Source: Dyadobacter sp. 50-39
Lineage (GTDB): Bacteria > Bacteroidota > Bacteroidia > Cytophagales > Spirosomataceae
Length of the DNA stretch: 64,000 nt
NCBI GenBank assembly: GCA_001898145.1
Contig: MKSR01000017.1
Coordinates: 102,430-166,429 of the forward strand
Reading direction: 5' to 3'
Part shown: piece after piece, positions 55,308 through 63,213 of the stretch
Layout of the letters: each line of letters begins with the position of its first letter
How positions within the stretch are numbered: the stretch's first letter is position 1
Made by a program: the position numbers and the translations under genes
The notes under the pieces: model-generated
Seen by the model: only the letters and a program-made list of their open reading frames with translations
The model's database searches: none
Told to the model about the DNA's origin: nothing

Positions 55308-56294
55308 ATGAATTCGCAGGACTACTATATTTACAGCCAGATAATCACAACTGTTATGGGGTTCGCTGACGAGATCATGCGGGAGTTTCTCGACGCACAC
55401 CCCGATGCGGCCGGGGGACGTTGGTCACAAGAGGAGCTCAACCAAAAGTTGAGCGCATTTATGCAAAATCGCAACCGAAAACCGGTTGCCGGATTTGATG
55501 GGCTGTCCGCCGAGCAGATGCATCTGCTCCTTAACGCCCCCTTCGGCCACGGCTCCATTATCCGTCGGCATCCAACACCTGCTGATACGACCATAGACCA
55601 GGTCCCTTTCTTTGTTCTAATAGAAATTCTTTACGGGATGCTTTCAAATGGGCCAATTAAGCTGACCCCCAAAGGAAATTTACCCGTGTCGGTTTGTCGT
55701 GAACTGTATGAGCGCAAGCTTTTAATACAAGACGATATACAAAAAGGTTATACGAAAAAGATCTCCGAGGATAATGTGGCTTTCATACAGGCTTTGAAAG
55801 CCTGCATCCTAATAAGCCCCGATGTCAAAAAGCGAGGCAATGCATTATCGCTTACTCAATCAGGCCAAAAATCGTTGTCCAAAGAGCGCAATATTCTATT
55901 TTGGCAGGTATTTGACACGTATACCACGCAATTTAATTGGGCTTACTTGGATCAAGCCGATGCCCAGATCGGCCAGTTCGGCTGGGCGTATTCGATTTAT
56001 CTGCTGCACCGGTATGGAGCCCAAGAAAAAGAGGCAGGCTTCTACGCTTCCAAAGTCATTCAGGCATTTCCCCATTTGCAGGAACCAGTTCCCTCAACAC
56101 GGTTTGAAGGTTTTAACCTGGAACCAGCACTGATCTACAGATGGCGCTTTGTTGAGCATTTTGCTGGGTGGTTCGGACTTATAGAAATTCGCAAAGGTAC
56201 CAATGATGTTTTTGACCGGCAGGCAATTATACAAAAAGCGGCCATCTTTAGTGAGCTTTTCCAAGTTGGTGCCCAGAAAGGTTCAGTTAAATAA
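55308..56294 (+). CDS. Conserved hypothetical protein of the mobile element
   Basis: 328 residues, soluble. The segment GPIKLTPKGNLPVSVCRELYERKLL, the stretch NALSLTQSGQKSL and FGWAYSIYLLHRYGAQEKEAGFYASKVIQAFP are reminiscent of a family often annotated together with plasmid pRiA4b ORF-3-like or SEC-C proteins, but I cannot name it with certainty. The winged-helix-like LTPKG and LTQSGQK turns suggest nucleic-acid contact. It is the first cargo gene after the integrase. Confidence 0.65.
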   Translation: MNSQDYYIYSQIITTVMGFADEIMREFLDAHPDAAGGRWSQEELNQKLSAFMQNRNRKPVAGFDGLSAEQMHLLLNAPFGHGSIIRRHPTPADTTIDQVPFFVLIEILYGMLSNGPIKLTPKGNLPVSVCRELYERKLLIQDDIQKGYTKKISEDNVAFIQALKACILISPDVKKRGNALSLTQSGQKSLSKERNILFWQVFDTYTTQFNWAYLDQADAQIGQFGWAYSIYLLHRYGAQEKEAGFYASKVIQAFPHLQEPVPSTRFEGFNLEPALIYRWRFVEHFAGWFGLIEIRKGTNDVFDRQAIIQKAAIFSELFQVGAQKGSVK

Positions 56295-56304
56295 ATTGGA
56301 ATCA

Positions 56305-56559
56305 TACTAACAGTTACTTTTGCGAGTGTGAGAAAATTTAAACCTCAAAAGAGGTAATGAAGTGTTAAACAAATCACTTCAGTTGCTAAAAAAATATGAC
56401 ATACAATACTCATTACCAGCAACATATAACTCAGTTTATATTAAATGAGATAACATAGATCAATGGGGAATATGTAAATTGGGGCACATTCTTTGAGAAA
56501 TACAAACCGGAACGTATATGGGAAATAGCAAGCCTGGTATGCCCTACTAACAGTTACTT
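56305..56559. repeat. 15-bp direct repeats 240 bp apart
   Basis: tactaacagttactt occurs exactly at 56305-56319 and 56545-56559. The interval holds a broken reading frame (56396 onward). This may mark an insertion or a slipped duplication. Confidence 0.6.
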
Positions 56560-56563
56560 ACTG
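56396..56563 (+). pseudogene. Gene fragment with in-frame TAG
   Basis: From ATG 56396 the frame reads 20 codons (MTYNTHYQQHITQFILNEIT), TAG at 56456-56458, then continues protein-like (INGEYVNWGTFFEKYKPERI WEIASLV) until the second copy of the 15-bp repeat. The two halves read as one N-terminal domain, so this is probably a decayed gene. No family is recognised. Confidence 0.35.
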
Positions 56564-56573
56564 TTGTTTAGCA

Positions 56574-56732
56574 TTGACCTATGTTTGGCCGTACCTGATG
56601 CAGGTCAAGGGCGCATTTCAGAATGGAGTGCCAATCCGGCAGGTACCCAGGCCGGCCACCAACAAGCTGATCGCCGGCGCGCTGGCATTGATAGGCGGGG
56701 TGATGTGGACTTGGCTGTATTTCAAGCAATAA
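56574..56732 (+). pseudogene. 3' end of a truncated membrane-protein gene (52 codons)
   Basis: The frame is open from about 56531 to TAA 56730-56732 without an ATG; TTG 56574 is the first possible start. It has membrane-like segments (LTYVWPYLMQVKGAF; KLIAGALALIGGVMWTWLYF). It stops 12 bp before the next gene and its 5' part overlaps the 15-bp repeat, so it is most likely a truncated remnant. A small functional protein cannot be excluded. Confidence 0.4.
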
Positions 56733-56744
56733 AATGTACAGAGC

Positions 56745-57020
56745 ATGGATCAGGCCCAAAAGGAAGAGCTATCACGGGACGCGTCGCGGTTTATGATTAT
56801 CGGATACTTTTTGTATTCGATGTTTTACTCATCATTGGAGAGAATTATTTCAACCGATAGGCTGCCCTTCCGGTATTTTTTGCTGGCAGGTGCAGCAGGT
56901 TTCGCCGTGGAAGTAGCGCTTTATTTTTCGATCCGGCACTGGCCTGGGCGGTGGAAGACCGCTATGGTGTCGGTGATCGGAGTTCTATGGGTCGGAGTTT
57001 GTTTATTTGTTAGTCGCTAA
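56745..57020 (+). CDS. Small membrane protein (91 aa)
   Basis: 91 residues with about three hydrophobic segments (FMIIGYFLYSMFYSSL; YFLLAGAAGFAVEVALYFSI; AMVSVIGVLWVGVCLFV). No family is recognised. It is followed 10 bp later by another small membrane gene, and the run of short genes 56574-58145 looks like one transcription unit. Confidence 0.6.
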   Translation: MDQAQKEELSRDASRFMIIGYFLYSMFYSSLERIISTDRLPFRYFLLAGAAGFAVEVALYFSIRHWPGRWKTAMVSVIGVLWVGVCLFVSR

Positions 57021-57030
57021 ATTAACAGGT

Positions 57031-57336
57031 ATGAACTGGATATTGGCATCGGTAGGTATTTTGGCGATTTTGTTGGGTATCGCTATCTGGCGTTTCAGAC
57101 AAGTCGGTTGGCTGAGCAATGTCCCCAAAGGAGGTGAAATCATTGATAAAGAGAAAGCAGCCAGACTTGGCGGGAGTTATTTAGGCTTGTTAGGGCTGTG
57201 CTTTATCGCTTTTGGATATGCGGTCGAAAATTTGCCGGATCAGACCATAACGCTGATTGTAGCTTGCTATATTCCAGTCAACATGGTCGTATTGGTTTCG
57301 TACCTGGTAGCCCAAAGCAAGAATATGCGTAGATAA
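57031..57336 (+). CDS. Small membrane protein (101 aa)
   Basis: 101 residues from ATG 57031 (MNWILASVGILAILLGIAIW); an upstream ATG overlaps the previous gene. Three membrane segments (WILASVGILAILLGIAIW; GGSYLGLLGLCFIAFGYAV; TLIVACYIPVNMVVLVSYLV) with a hydrophilic loop (NVPKGGEIIDKEKAARL). No family is recognised. Confidence 0.6.
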   Translation: MNWILASVGILAILLGIAIWRFRQVGWLSNVPKGGEIIDKEKAARLGGSYLGLLGLCFIAFGYAVENLPDQTITLIVACYIPVNMVVLVSYLVAQSKNMRR

Positions 57337-57363
57337 GGATAATCAGATTAAAATTGGACGAGC

Positions 57364-57591
57364 ATGGATAAGGAAATTAGGGTTAAATCTGTTTGGTTTC
57401 AGGATGAGTGCATCTTTATCCAAACGACATCTGGAGAAGAGCGGAGTCAGCCGCTAAAATGGTTTCCTAAACTCTTCAATGGCTCTCTGGCAGAGCGTCA
57501 GAAATTTGAGCTATCCCCCTTTGGTATCCATTGGCCGGATCTGGATGAAGATTTGAGTTTTGAAGGTTTTTACACCTACTCGAAGCTCTGA
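57364..57591 (+). CDS. DUF2442 domain-containing protein
   Basis: 75 residues. It matches the DUF2442 family: an N-terminal strand pair (VKSVWFQDECIFIQTTSGEE), LKWFPKLFNGSLAERQKFELS, and the signature FGIHWPDLDEDLSFEGF at the C-terminus. DUF2442 proteins are often found next to DUF4160 as toxin-antitoxin-like pairs; no DUF4160 is beside it here, so it would be an orphan. Confidence 0.85.
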   Translation: MDKEIRVKSVWFQDECIFIQTTSGEERSQPLKWFPKLFNGSLAERQKFELSPFGIHWPDLDEDLSFEGFYTYSKL

Positions 57592-57704
57592 GGCGATACG
57601 GTATCGGGGTAGACTGGTTGTATGTTCAACCGTGGTGGGTTATTACAAGCCGAGCTTACCCCTTGTTTAAGTTCTATTGTTTTTTGAATCGGCAGTGATG
57701 ATTT

Positions 57705-58145
57705 ATGAGCGCAGAACCAGCGGCAGATTATAAAAAGTACAGGTTGTTTTGGCTAGTTCTGTCGCTGGGATTATCTTTATTATTAATTTTCTTGACGTTT
57801 GGGATGTACCGGAATGCCGCCCGAAAGGATAGAATAGGAAGCAGGGGGAAATTGGTGTACATGAAAATTACACGTCGAGAAAGAGGTGCGGGTACATTGA
57901 AATTTCCAAATCACATATATGCTGAATATCAAGGAGTAGAACATGATTTCACCTGTGGGAGTAAGTTTTTTCGCGGCACAATGAAAGCCGATAGTATAGA
58001 GGTGAGGCTGGATTTAACGAGTGGGGCGGCTGCTCTTCCTGGGTCGGGTCGTGTCCGCCACGAGGCATTTTTGTATGTGATGATCATGGGGATATCACTA
58101 ATAATGATTTGGAAGAGCATCCAGGAGTTCATTAAGTTTAGTTGA
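57705..58145 (+). CDS. Membrane protein with two helices (DUF3592-like layout)
   Basis: 146 residues. One helix near the N-terminus (FWLVLSLGLSLLLIFLTFGM) and one at the C-terminus (AFLYVMIMGISLIMIWKSI). Between them is a beta-rich domain (GKLVYMKITRRERGAGTLKFPNHIYAEYQGVEHDFTCGSKFFRG) resembling the DUF3592-like extracytoplasmic domain. The function is unknown. Last gene before the IS3-type insertion. Confidence 0.6.
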   Translation: MSAEPAADYKKYRLFWLVLSLGLSLLLIFLTFGMYRNAARKDRIGSRGKLVYMKITRRERGAGTLKFPNHIYAEYQGVEHDFTCGSKFFRGTMKADSIEVRLDLTSGAAALPGSGRVRHEAFLYVMIMGISLIMIWKSIQEFIKFS

Positions 58146-58274
58146 TGCAGGACAAAATCAGAAATGGTTCTGGTCGCAATAAACGCCCGTTTGGTGCGAC
58201 CCTGGACGCCGGGCCTCTTGGTCGGCCAAATCGTCGGGCCGCTGCCGACGTATGCTACGGAATAGCGTTGACAG

Positions 58275-59171
58275 CTAGCCAGTTTGCTGAAAATGAGCGC
58301 CGTATTGGATATTTCCGAACCGAACTTTTTTATACGGGTACCATTTTAGTGGGAGCGGGCCTGGCCGTCGATGCGCCTGGTTGGGCGTCAGATAGCCGAT
58401 TGAGGCGTGGGGCCGGAGATTGTTGTAAGCATGAATGGCGCGTTCGATGGAAGTGCTTGCTGCTGAAAAAGAAAGAAAACCTCTCAGCCTAAAATCATCT
58501 TTTAGGGTCCGGAACACGCGTTCGGCCATCGCGTTTTCGTTTGGGTCACCACTTTCGGTCATACTGATCGCCACATTCTCGTTTCTCAAACGGTTGACGT
58601 ATTTCCACGAGCAGTACTGGACTCCGCGATCAGAATGATGAACGAGCGGTTGTGAAGGATTAGTTCTAGACAACAAGGCCATGTCCAAGGCTTGTACTGA
58701 TCCCTGTGCCTGCATGGTTTTGTCCAGGTGCCAGCCGACAATTTTGCGTGAGTAGGCATCCAGGATCACCGATAGATAGACGAAGTTGGAACCCAATGGG
58801 ATGTAAGTCATATCAGCCACCCAAAGTGTGTTGGAACCTTTGGGGATCAGGTTCTTAGCACGGTTTGGGTACTTGTAATAGCAGTGCTCAGAGTTGGTCG
58901 TCCTGACGCGTCTGTCTTTTCGTTGGGACAATAAATTATTGTCTTTCAGTAGCTTATGGAGCTTGTCGCGACCAAGCTTAATCTGGTGGCCACGCACAAA
59001 ATCCTTCATTAAATCGTGCAATTTCGCAGTCCCAATTCCAGGAATCTGCCGCCTGATCCGGCGGACTTCGCCCAGTATAAGGTCTTGCTCGAAGCATTTC
59101 TTCTCCCGACGCCTGGCAGCCGCATACCAGGCTTGTCTTGATAAGCCAAACAACTTAGTTAACTGTTCCAT
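58275..59171 (-). CDS. IS3-family transposase OrfB (DDE integrase domain)
   Basis: 298 residues. HTH_21-like N-terminal part (RRIRRQIPGIGTAKLHDLM), then the retroviral-type integrase core with the DDE triad: Asp in WVADMTYIPLGSNFVYL, Asp in LVHHSDRGVQYCS, Glu in NENAMAERVFRTLKDDF. The tail HAYNNLRPHASIGYLTPNQAH is classic for IS3/IS150. It is preceded 23 bp upstream by OrfA in a different frame; in IS3 elements a -1 frameshift usually makes the OrfAB fusion. Confidence 0.95.
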   Translation of the reverse strand: MEQLTKLFGLSRQAWYAAARRREKKCFEQDLILGEVRRIRRQIPGIGTAKLHDLMKDFVRGHQIKLGRDKLHKLLKDNNLLSQRKDRRVRTTNSEHCYYKYPNRAKNLIPKGSNTLWVADMTYIPLGSNFVYLSVILDAYSRKIVGWHLDKTMQAQGSVQALDMALLSRTNPSQPLVHHSDRGVQYCSWKYVNRLRNENVAISMTESGDPNENAMAERVFRTLKDDFRLRGFLSFSAASTSIERAIHAYNNLRPHASIGYLTPNQAHRRPGPLPLKWYPYKKVRFGNIQYGAHFQQTG

Positions 59172-59194
59172 ACCCGTGAGCGGGTAGCGACGGG

Positions 59195-59590
59195 TCAGCC
59201 TTTCGGTTGTTTGGTACCAGACTTTTTTAGGATCGGAATGTTAAATTGTTCTTCGGCAATCTGTATGGCAGTTTCAAATGCTTCGGCTTTAAGCCGAAGG
59301 AAACGGTTTTCCTTTTCGGTTTCCAAAAGCCTTTGTTCCAGGGCTTTCAGATACGACGCATCAGTTTTCTTTTTCATAGTCTGAATAAATGATTCAAGAA
59401 ATAAATATGGCTTTAAGCGGTGCTTGAAGTACCACCGGTTAAGACGGCGGAGCTCGATCTGCGAAATGTGCAGCGTCTGTTGGATCTGGTCTGCGGTGGC
59501 AATCTCCGCCCGGAATGTCTCGACAACCTTTCGTTTGAAAAGCAGCGATTTTCTACTTTTTTTATTTCGACTTAATACGCTAATATACAT
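59195..59590 (-). CDS. IS3-family transposase OrfA (HTH, leucine zipper)
   Basis: 131 residues from ATG 59590. HTH in RKVVETFRAEIATADQIQQTLHISQIELRRLNRWY, then a leucine-zipper-like helix (LKALEQRLLETEKENRFLRLKAEAF) as in IS3 OrfA proteins, and a C-terminal KKSGTKQPKG. It binds the IS ends and pairs with OrfB. Confidence 0.88.
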   Translation of the reverse strand: MYISVLSRNKKSRKSLLFKRKVVETFRAEIATADQIQQTLHISQIELRRLNRWYFKHRLKPYLFLESFIQTMKKKTDASYLKALEQRLLETEKENRFLRLKAEAFETAIQIAEEQFNIPILKKSGTKQPKG

Positions 59591-59782
59591 GATGTTACCA
59601 AGTTATTGTACACAATAATCAGTAGCATATGCGAATTTCTATAAGTTATCTTATGTTAAATAGAATATGTAAGCTCAGGAAGCCGATTCCTAAGTTACAC
59701 GCTGGCCTGCCCTATCCATCTCAAAAAATAGCCGACGGGAAAAGAAGACTGCCAACTTCCGGCAGCAGCCTCTTTTCATATT

Positions 59783-60148
59783 TTAATATTCACTCGGAAG
59801 CAAAATCACATTGTCTGAAACGTAGATTTTGATTTCAGCGAGTGGGAAGTCTGTGAACAGAATTTGCTTTTTGCATAATACCTGGCCGTTACCGTCTTCA
59901 CATTGAAGACTGCCCGTCGATTGGTCGAGATCAACGCTAAGAACCCAGACCTGGAATTCTTCCATTTTGACACGCGGATGGTATTGCTGGAATGCGATTT
60001 CGTCGATAAGCTAGTATGCGCCGCCTTTGGCCATCATGTATCTAATGCCATCTGTGTAAAGCATTCTGCGGACGACCCGATGGCGGTACCAATTTTCAGT
60101 GCCGGTGAATTTTGAGAGTTCTGTCGATGTCAATTGCTGAGCTTCCAT
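59783..60148 (-). pseudogene. DUF6876 family gene with a nonsense (TAG) codon
   Basis: From ATG 60148 the frame reads LSKFTGTENWYRH, RRMLYTDGIRYMMAKGGAY, then TAG (60011-60013), then LIDEIAFQQYHPRV...EEFQVWVLSVDLD...LCEDGNGQVL-like and FTDFPLAE...NNVILLPSEY-like to the stop at 59783. The family has Trp at the stop position (GGAYWLIDEIA), so one base change TGG to TAG has broken it. 121 codons in all. The downstream 60-codon piece (ATG 59965) could still be translated. A hairpin near 59749-59765 may be its terminator. Confidence 0.75.
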
Positions 60149-60539
60149 TTTCTGCTATCAGAATGCCTCCAACGTTGGAGAACAATGCCCATCAGCATGA
60201 AGCAGAGACTGGAAAGGCAACACCAACACGGGAGCGAAGCGAAGGAGCGGGCAGCGTGATTGACATCCAGGCTGCTTTATGCATCTTGCGTTGTTTCTCT
60301 CAGATGGTAGGCTCTCTAAGACTGGAAAGCTATGCGCCTGTCGAAAGATAAATTCGAGGCGGACGTAAAACCACCTATAACTTCTTGCGCACGCCAAAAA
60401 CATCTGAATGACCTAAGTAAATTATTTCGCGTACCGACATAATTACGTGATTATAAATACTTTGAATAACCTCTCGGGCTCGTATCTAATTTTACCAAGT
60501 CGATAAGGCCCAACAAAAAATCAGTGAGACATGCCGCTG
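60149..60539. other. Gene-free stretch upstream of DUF6876 pseudogene
   Basis: About 390 bp. Short open frames on both strands have no protein-like features. The segment 60180-60350 looks like a repeated non-coding leader seen near such genes in Bacteroidota mobile elements, but I cannot confirm this. The promoter of the pseudogene should be here. Confidence 0.4.
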
Positions 60540-60764
60540 TTACCAAGTTCTGTATCTCTGTCTCTGCTGTTTTGCCGCGCGTTCAGCATCTTCAAATGTT
60601 TTATACTCTCCGGGTAAGGCTTCGGGAAGAAAAGGAGCATACCAAGGACTTCTCACAACTCGATAAATGCCGTCCTTCTCGGTGATATCAAACTCGCTGT
60701 TACCACCGGATTTGAAAAACATAACAACGATGTATGTTAAAATAATTGCGACTACTACACTCAT
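60540..60764 (-). CDS. Small membrane-anchored protein (74 aa)
   Basis: 74 residues. N-terminal helix (SVVVAIILTYIVVMFF), then a hydrophilic domain (FDITEKDGIYRVVRSPWYAPFLPEALPGEYKTFEDAERAAKQQRQ). The last part, strand followed by 'TFEDAERAA' helix, resembles a DUF1508/DUF2188-like half repeat. The function is unknown. It is 157 bp downstream of the two-gene unit on the same strand. Confidence 0.55.
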   Translation of the reverse strand: MSVVVAIILTYIVVMFFKSGGNSEFDITEKDGIYRVVRSPWYAPFLPEALPGEYKTFEDAERAAKQQRQRYRTW

Positions 60765-60921
60765 ATTGTAATCTTAATTTTTAAAAATGTCGTGGTGGCA
60801 TCCATCGTACAAGCTATTATCGAGAGCTAACTGACATGTAATTATAGATAGCACTAGTTTCGAATGTAGATCAGTCATAGCAATTGTTAAATCCCAGTTC
60901 TTCAGGCTAGAACCAAAAAAG

Positions 60922-61545
60922 TCACCGTATCGCCCGTATCCGCTCAAAGTCCAATACAAGCCGTTGAACCTCATATTGATTAGAAGTGTAAAGCTCCCCT
61001 AGAGTTGTTGAGATAAATGCTTGCATATAAGCCCCTTCCTGTGCGATATTTCGAAAAAAAGGCATTATATCGGGGCCAATATCATAAACCAAAGAAACAA
61101 CCTCTCCGTACTCCATCCTGATAGGAAAGTTTTTTTGCTCTGCTTCAAACATTATAAAAGCGTCGCCATTGTCTGCTCCAGGCATTTCTAATCTAGGATC
61201 AGTCTTAAAATATGGCTGAGAAAAATACCTAATCTCCTTTGTCAAATTGGTTATTGAAAGGCCAAACTTGGCCTCAGCATGATGTGGCGGAGCCAACCGA
61301 GCTTTAAGTATCATCGTCAAATAGAGGTTTGCCCCCACCACTGGCGCGTTTTCTAAATTTTGATGGTCTTTGATAGCAGTCAAAATATCTGTTGGCAATG
61401 CCCTAATCTCGTTCTTAAAATTAATCAAAAAGGTTCTTACTTCCAGATCATCATTAAGATTGATCGTGATGGTGGAGCCGTGAACATCTTGAATTAACAA
61501 ATTTCCGTCTCCTGTTATTCGCGCGTCATTATTGGTCCCAAACAT
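60922..61545 (-). CDS. Soluble partner protein with N-terminal G-x-x-N motif (two-gene unit, gene 2)
   Basis: 207 residues from ATG 61545 (MFGTNNDARI); an 11-residue extension overlaps the previous gene. Residues 12-28 read GDGNLLIQDVHGSTITI, a beta-strand motif also found near the C-terminus of the upstream protein. The rest is soluble and mixed alpha/beta (ANLYLTMILKARLAPPHHAEAKFGLSITNLT, FPIRMEYGEVVSLVYDIGPDIMPFF). No catalytic motif is recognised. Its ATG lies 2 bp after the stop of the upstream gene (translational coupling). Base composition is clearly A+T-rich. Similar short motifs occur in effector-associated domains of bacterial conflict systems; that link is an inference. Confidence 0.65.
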   Translation of the reverse strand: MFGTNNDARITGDGNLLIQDVHGSTITINLNDDLEVRTFLINFKNEIRALPTDILTAIKDHQNLENAPVVGANLYLTMILKARLAPPHHAEAKFGLSITNLTKEIRYFSQPYFKTDPRLEMPGADNGDAFIMFEAEQKNFPIRMEYGEVVSLVYDIGPDIMPFFRNIAQEGAYMQAFISTTLGELYTSNQYEVQRLVLDFERIRAIR

Positions 61546-61547
61546 AA

Positions 61548-62468
61548 TTACTTGAAAAAATTTACAATTTTCTCCCAATCAACAATTACAGCAACAACAA
61601 AGGCCAGTACGGCGATAAAAACACCTACAATCGCCCAAATATCAGTTCCTTTCTTGTTCAATTCGCCACCATTGCCGATTCTGACGTCGGATCCACTTAC
61701 CCCCGAAACTATTATGTTGTCATTGCCATGCGAACTTATATTGTTTCCAACGGATATATGTCCCCGGTCTGAGGATACATTGTCTATCTTGTTAATATTT
61801 CCCATGATAATTTCATTGTGTATATTAATTGAGTCGTTTGGCCTGACAGGCTGTTCCGCAGGAAACAGCGACGAGTCAGGCATTGAAAAAGACATGCTTT
61901 TCCCATTCATCAATGCATGTTCTATCGCCTCCTTAATAGTAGATACCTGAACGGGCTTAATTTCAAAATGATCAAATTCATCATGACTTGTGTCACTGAA
62001 AAAATTAAACAAGACTTTCAAAATCCTGTCTAGTGCATTGAAAAGGGAAAATAACAATACAAAGTCACTTCGCGTTTCGTTTCTGAAATCGAAATACATT
62101 TTTTTGTATTTCCTTACCAGCGCAACATCTTCATCCGCAAAGCCGTCTTTAAATCTAATAATAGCGCCATAATGGTCGTTCCAGAGACTGGTACTGATAT
62201 CATTAGACCAAATATTCAGTTCAACTAGCTTGCTTTTGATGGGCTGTTCGATATTTCTTGATATAATGTCAATTTTTTGACAAATTTCACTTTGTACAGC
62301 ATCCAGCCGAGCCTTTTGTCGATAATTGGCTTGCGGGTCCAAGTTAAGCCTTTCGACGTTAAGGTCTGCAATTTCAATACAAAGTGGAATATATGGCAGG
62401 TAGTTTGCTTTCTGCTCGTCCAAATAGTCAATAAATTCGAACAATTTTTGTATTTCAGGAGGTATCAT
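61548..62468 (-). CDS. Tail-anchored membrane protein with G-x-x-N motif (two-gene unit, gene 1)
   Basis: 306 residues from ATG 62468 (MIPPEIQKLFEFI); a TTG at 62498 is an alternative. Residues ~1-170 form a helical domain without known motifs, then a polar linker rich in Asn/Ser. Residues 248-264 read GNDNIIVSGVSGSDVRI, matching the motif in gene 2, and a single C-terminal membrane helix follows (277-297, IWAIVGVFIAVLAFVVAVIV). Layout: cytoplasmic domain, motif, tail anchor. No known family. The tight coupling with gene 2 and the position in a mobile island suggest a paired system such as defence or toxin-antidote; the function is unproven. Confidence 0.65.
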   Translation of the reverse strand: MIPPEIQKLFEFIDYLDEQKANYLPYIPLCIEIADLNVERLNLDPQANYRQKARLDAVQSEICQKIDIISRNIEQPIKSKLVELNIWSNDISTSLWNDHYGAIIRFKDGFADEDVALVRKYKKMYFDFRNETRSDFVLLFSLFNALDRILKVLFNFFSDTSHDEFDHFEIKPVQVSTIKEAIEHALMNGKSMSFSMPDSSLFPAEQPVRPNDSINIHNEIIMGNINKIDNVSSDRGHISVGNNISSHGNDNIIVSGVSGSDVRIGNGGELNKKGTDIWAIVGVFIAVLAFVVAVIVDWEKIVNFFK

Positions 62469-62580
62469 AGGTTTCCGACTTATACTTGTCTCAACCAATT
62501 CCGTTGTTGCGTATAAGTAGGTAAATATAACTAATTTTGATGGTGCATAGTGCGAATGTTGATCTAATGAAGTTCATGCC

Positions 62581-63213
62581 CTAAGAAGCAATTTCAGGGC
62601 TGCCATCCATTTTCTGGTAAATTTCTTTCAGCTGCTTTAAAATCGTGTCCATTGTCTGCGAAATATGCTGTACGTCCGACACCCTCTCGGGCACGTCCTT
62701 GGAAAAGTAGCTGTGAAATTTCCAGATTTCAAGCACATCACCGGCGCTGATCTCATAGGGCTCATACGCCCGATTTAGTGATTCCAGGAGGATCTTCTTC
62801 TCTTCTGGCAAAACCGTGACTTTCTTGAATACAAAATCCTGCTCACCATCCAGGATCACTATGCATAGCGTTCCCGACTTCAATGCAGTCCAGTCCTCGA
62901 CATACCGGCAGATCACATCCGCGCCCTCGGGCACCGGCAGCATTGAGTCGCCCGTCGTGGGAAACATTCGGAACGTTCCCGTCTGCGGAAGGCCTGGCAC
63001 TGAGAGCATCGCGCGATTCAGGGATGGGCAAAGAAAGTCCCCTACTACATATGGCCAAAAGACCGTAAGATGCAGTTTCTGCCTGGGCTTTTTCAGGTCG
63101 TTGAGTCGATCGGACCAGCTGGTGAAAAAAGACAGAGTTTCAGCTTTGGGATGCTGACTCGGACGGCTAATGAGCTGATGGCTAACATTCATAACGATGG
63201 CGAGTTCCGGCAC
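62581..63213 (-). CDS. S24/LexA-like peptidase domain protein lacking a recognisable HTH
   Basis: 210 codons from ATG 63213; the true start is uncertain because the first ~60 bp overlap an opposite-strand gene. The S24 peptidase core is clear: FPTTGDSMLPVPEGADV (nucleophile Ser), FVFKKVTVLPEEKK (general-base Lys), LESLNRAYEPYEI and VLEIWKFHSYFS, as in Bacteroidota XRE-S24 phage repressors. The usual N-terminal HTH (about 70-90 residues) is missing and residues 1-60 do not look like the family, so this is probably a truncated repressor joined to foreign DNA. It may be non-functional or act as a stand-alone self-cleaving domain. Confidence 0.7.
   Translation of the reverse strand: MPELAIVMNVSHQLISRPSQHPKAETLSFFTSWSDRLNDLKKPRQKLHLTVFWPYVVGDFLCPSLNRAMLSVPGLPQTGTFRMFPTTGDSMLPVPEGADVICRYVEDWTALKSGTLCIVILDGEQDFVFKKVTVLPEEKKILLESLNRAYEPYEISAGDVLEIWKFHSYFSKDVPERVSDVQHISQTMDTILKQLKEIYQKMDGSPEIAS

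Larger units (their letters stand above)
58269..59612 (-). mobile_element. IS3-family insertion sequence (ends approximate)
   Basis: An orfA/orfB pair on the minus strand with a DDE transposase of IS3 type. Possible ends are near 58269 (tgacagctagccag) and 59612 (gttattgtacaca). The terminal repeats are weak by eye and no target duplication could be confirmed, so the boundaries are estimates. Confidence 0.7.

Noticed and set aside
58142-58492. 116-codon plus-strand ORF across the IS left end
   Set aside because: It runs antisense into the transposase gene and looks like a shadow frame.
60774-60974. 66-codon minus-strand ORF after the two-gene unit
   Set aside because: Starts inside the 3' end of the preceding gene in another frame and has no protein-like pattern.
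62581-63213. UmuD identity for the S24 protein
   Set aside because: The sequence after GDSM follows phage-repressor type S24 proteins, and no UmuC lies nearby.
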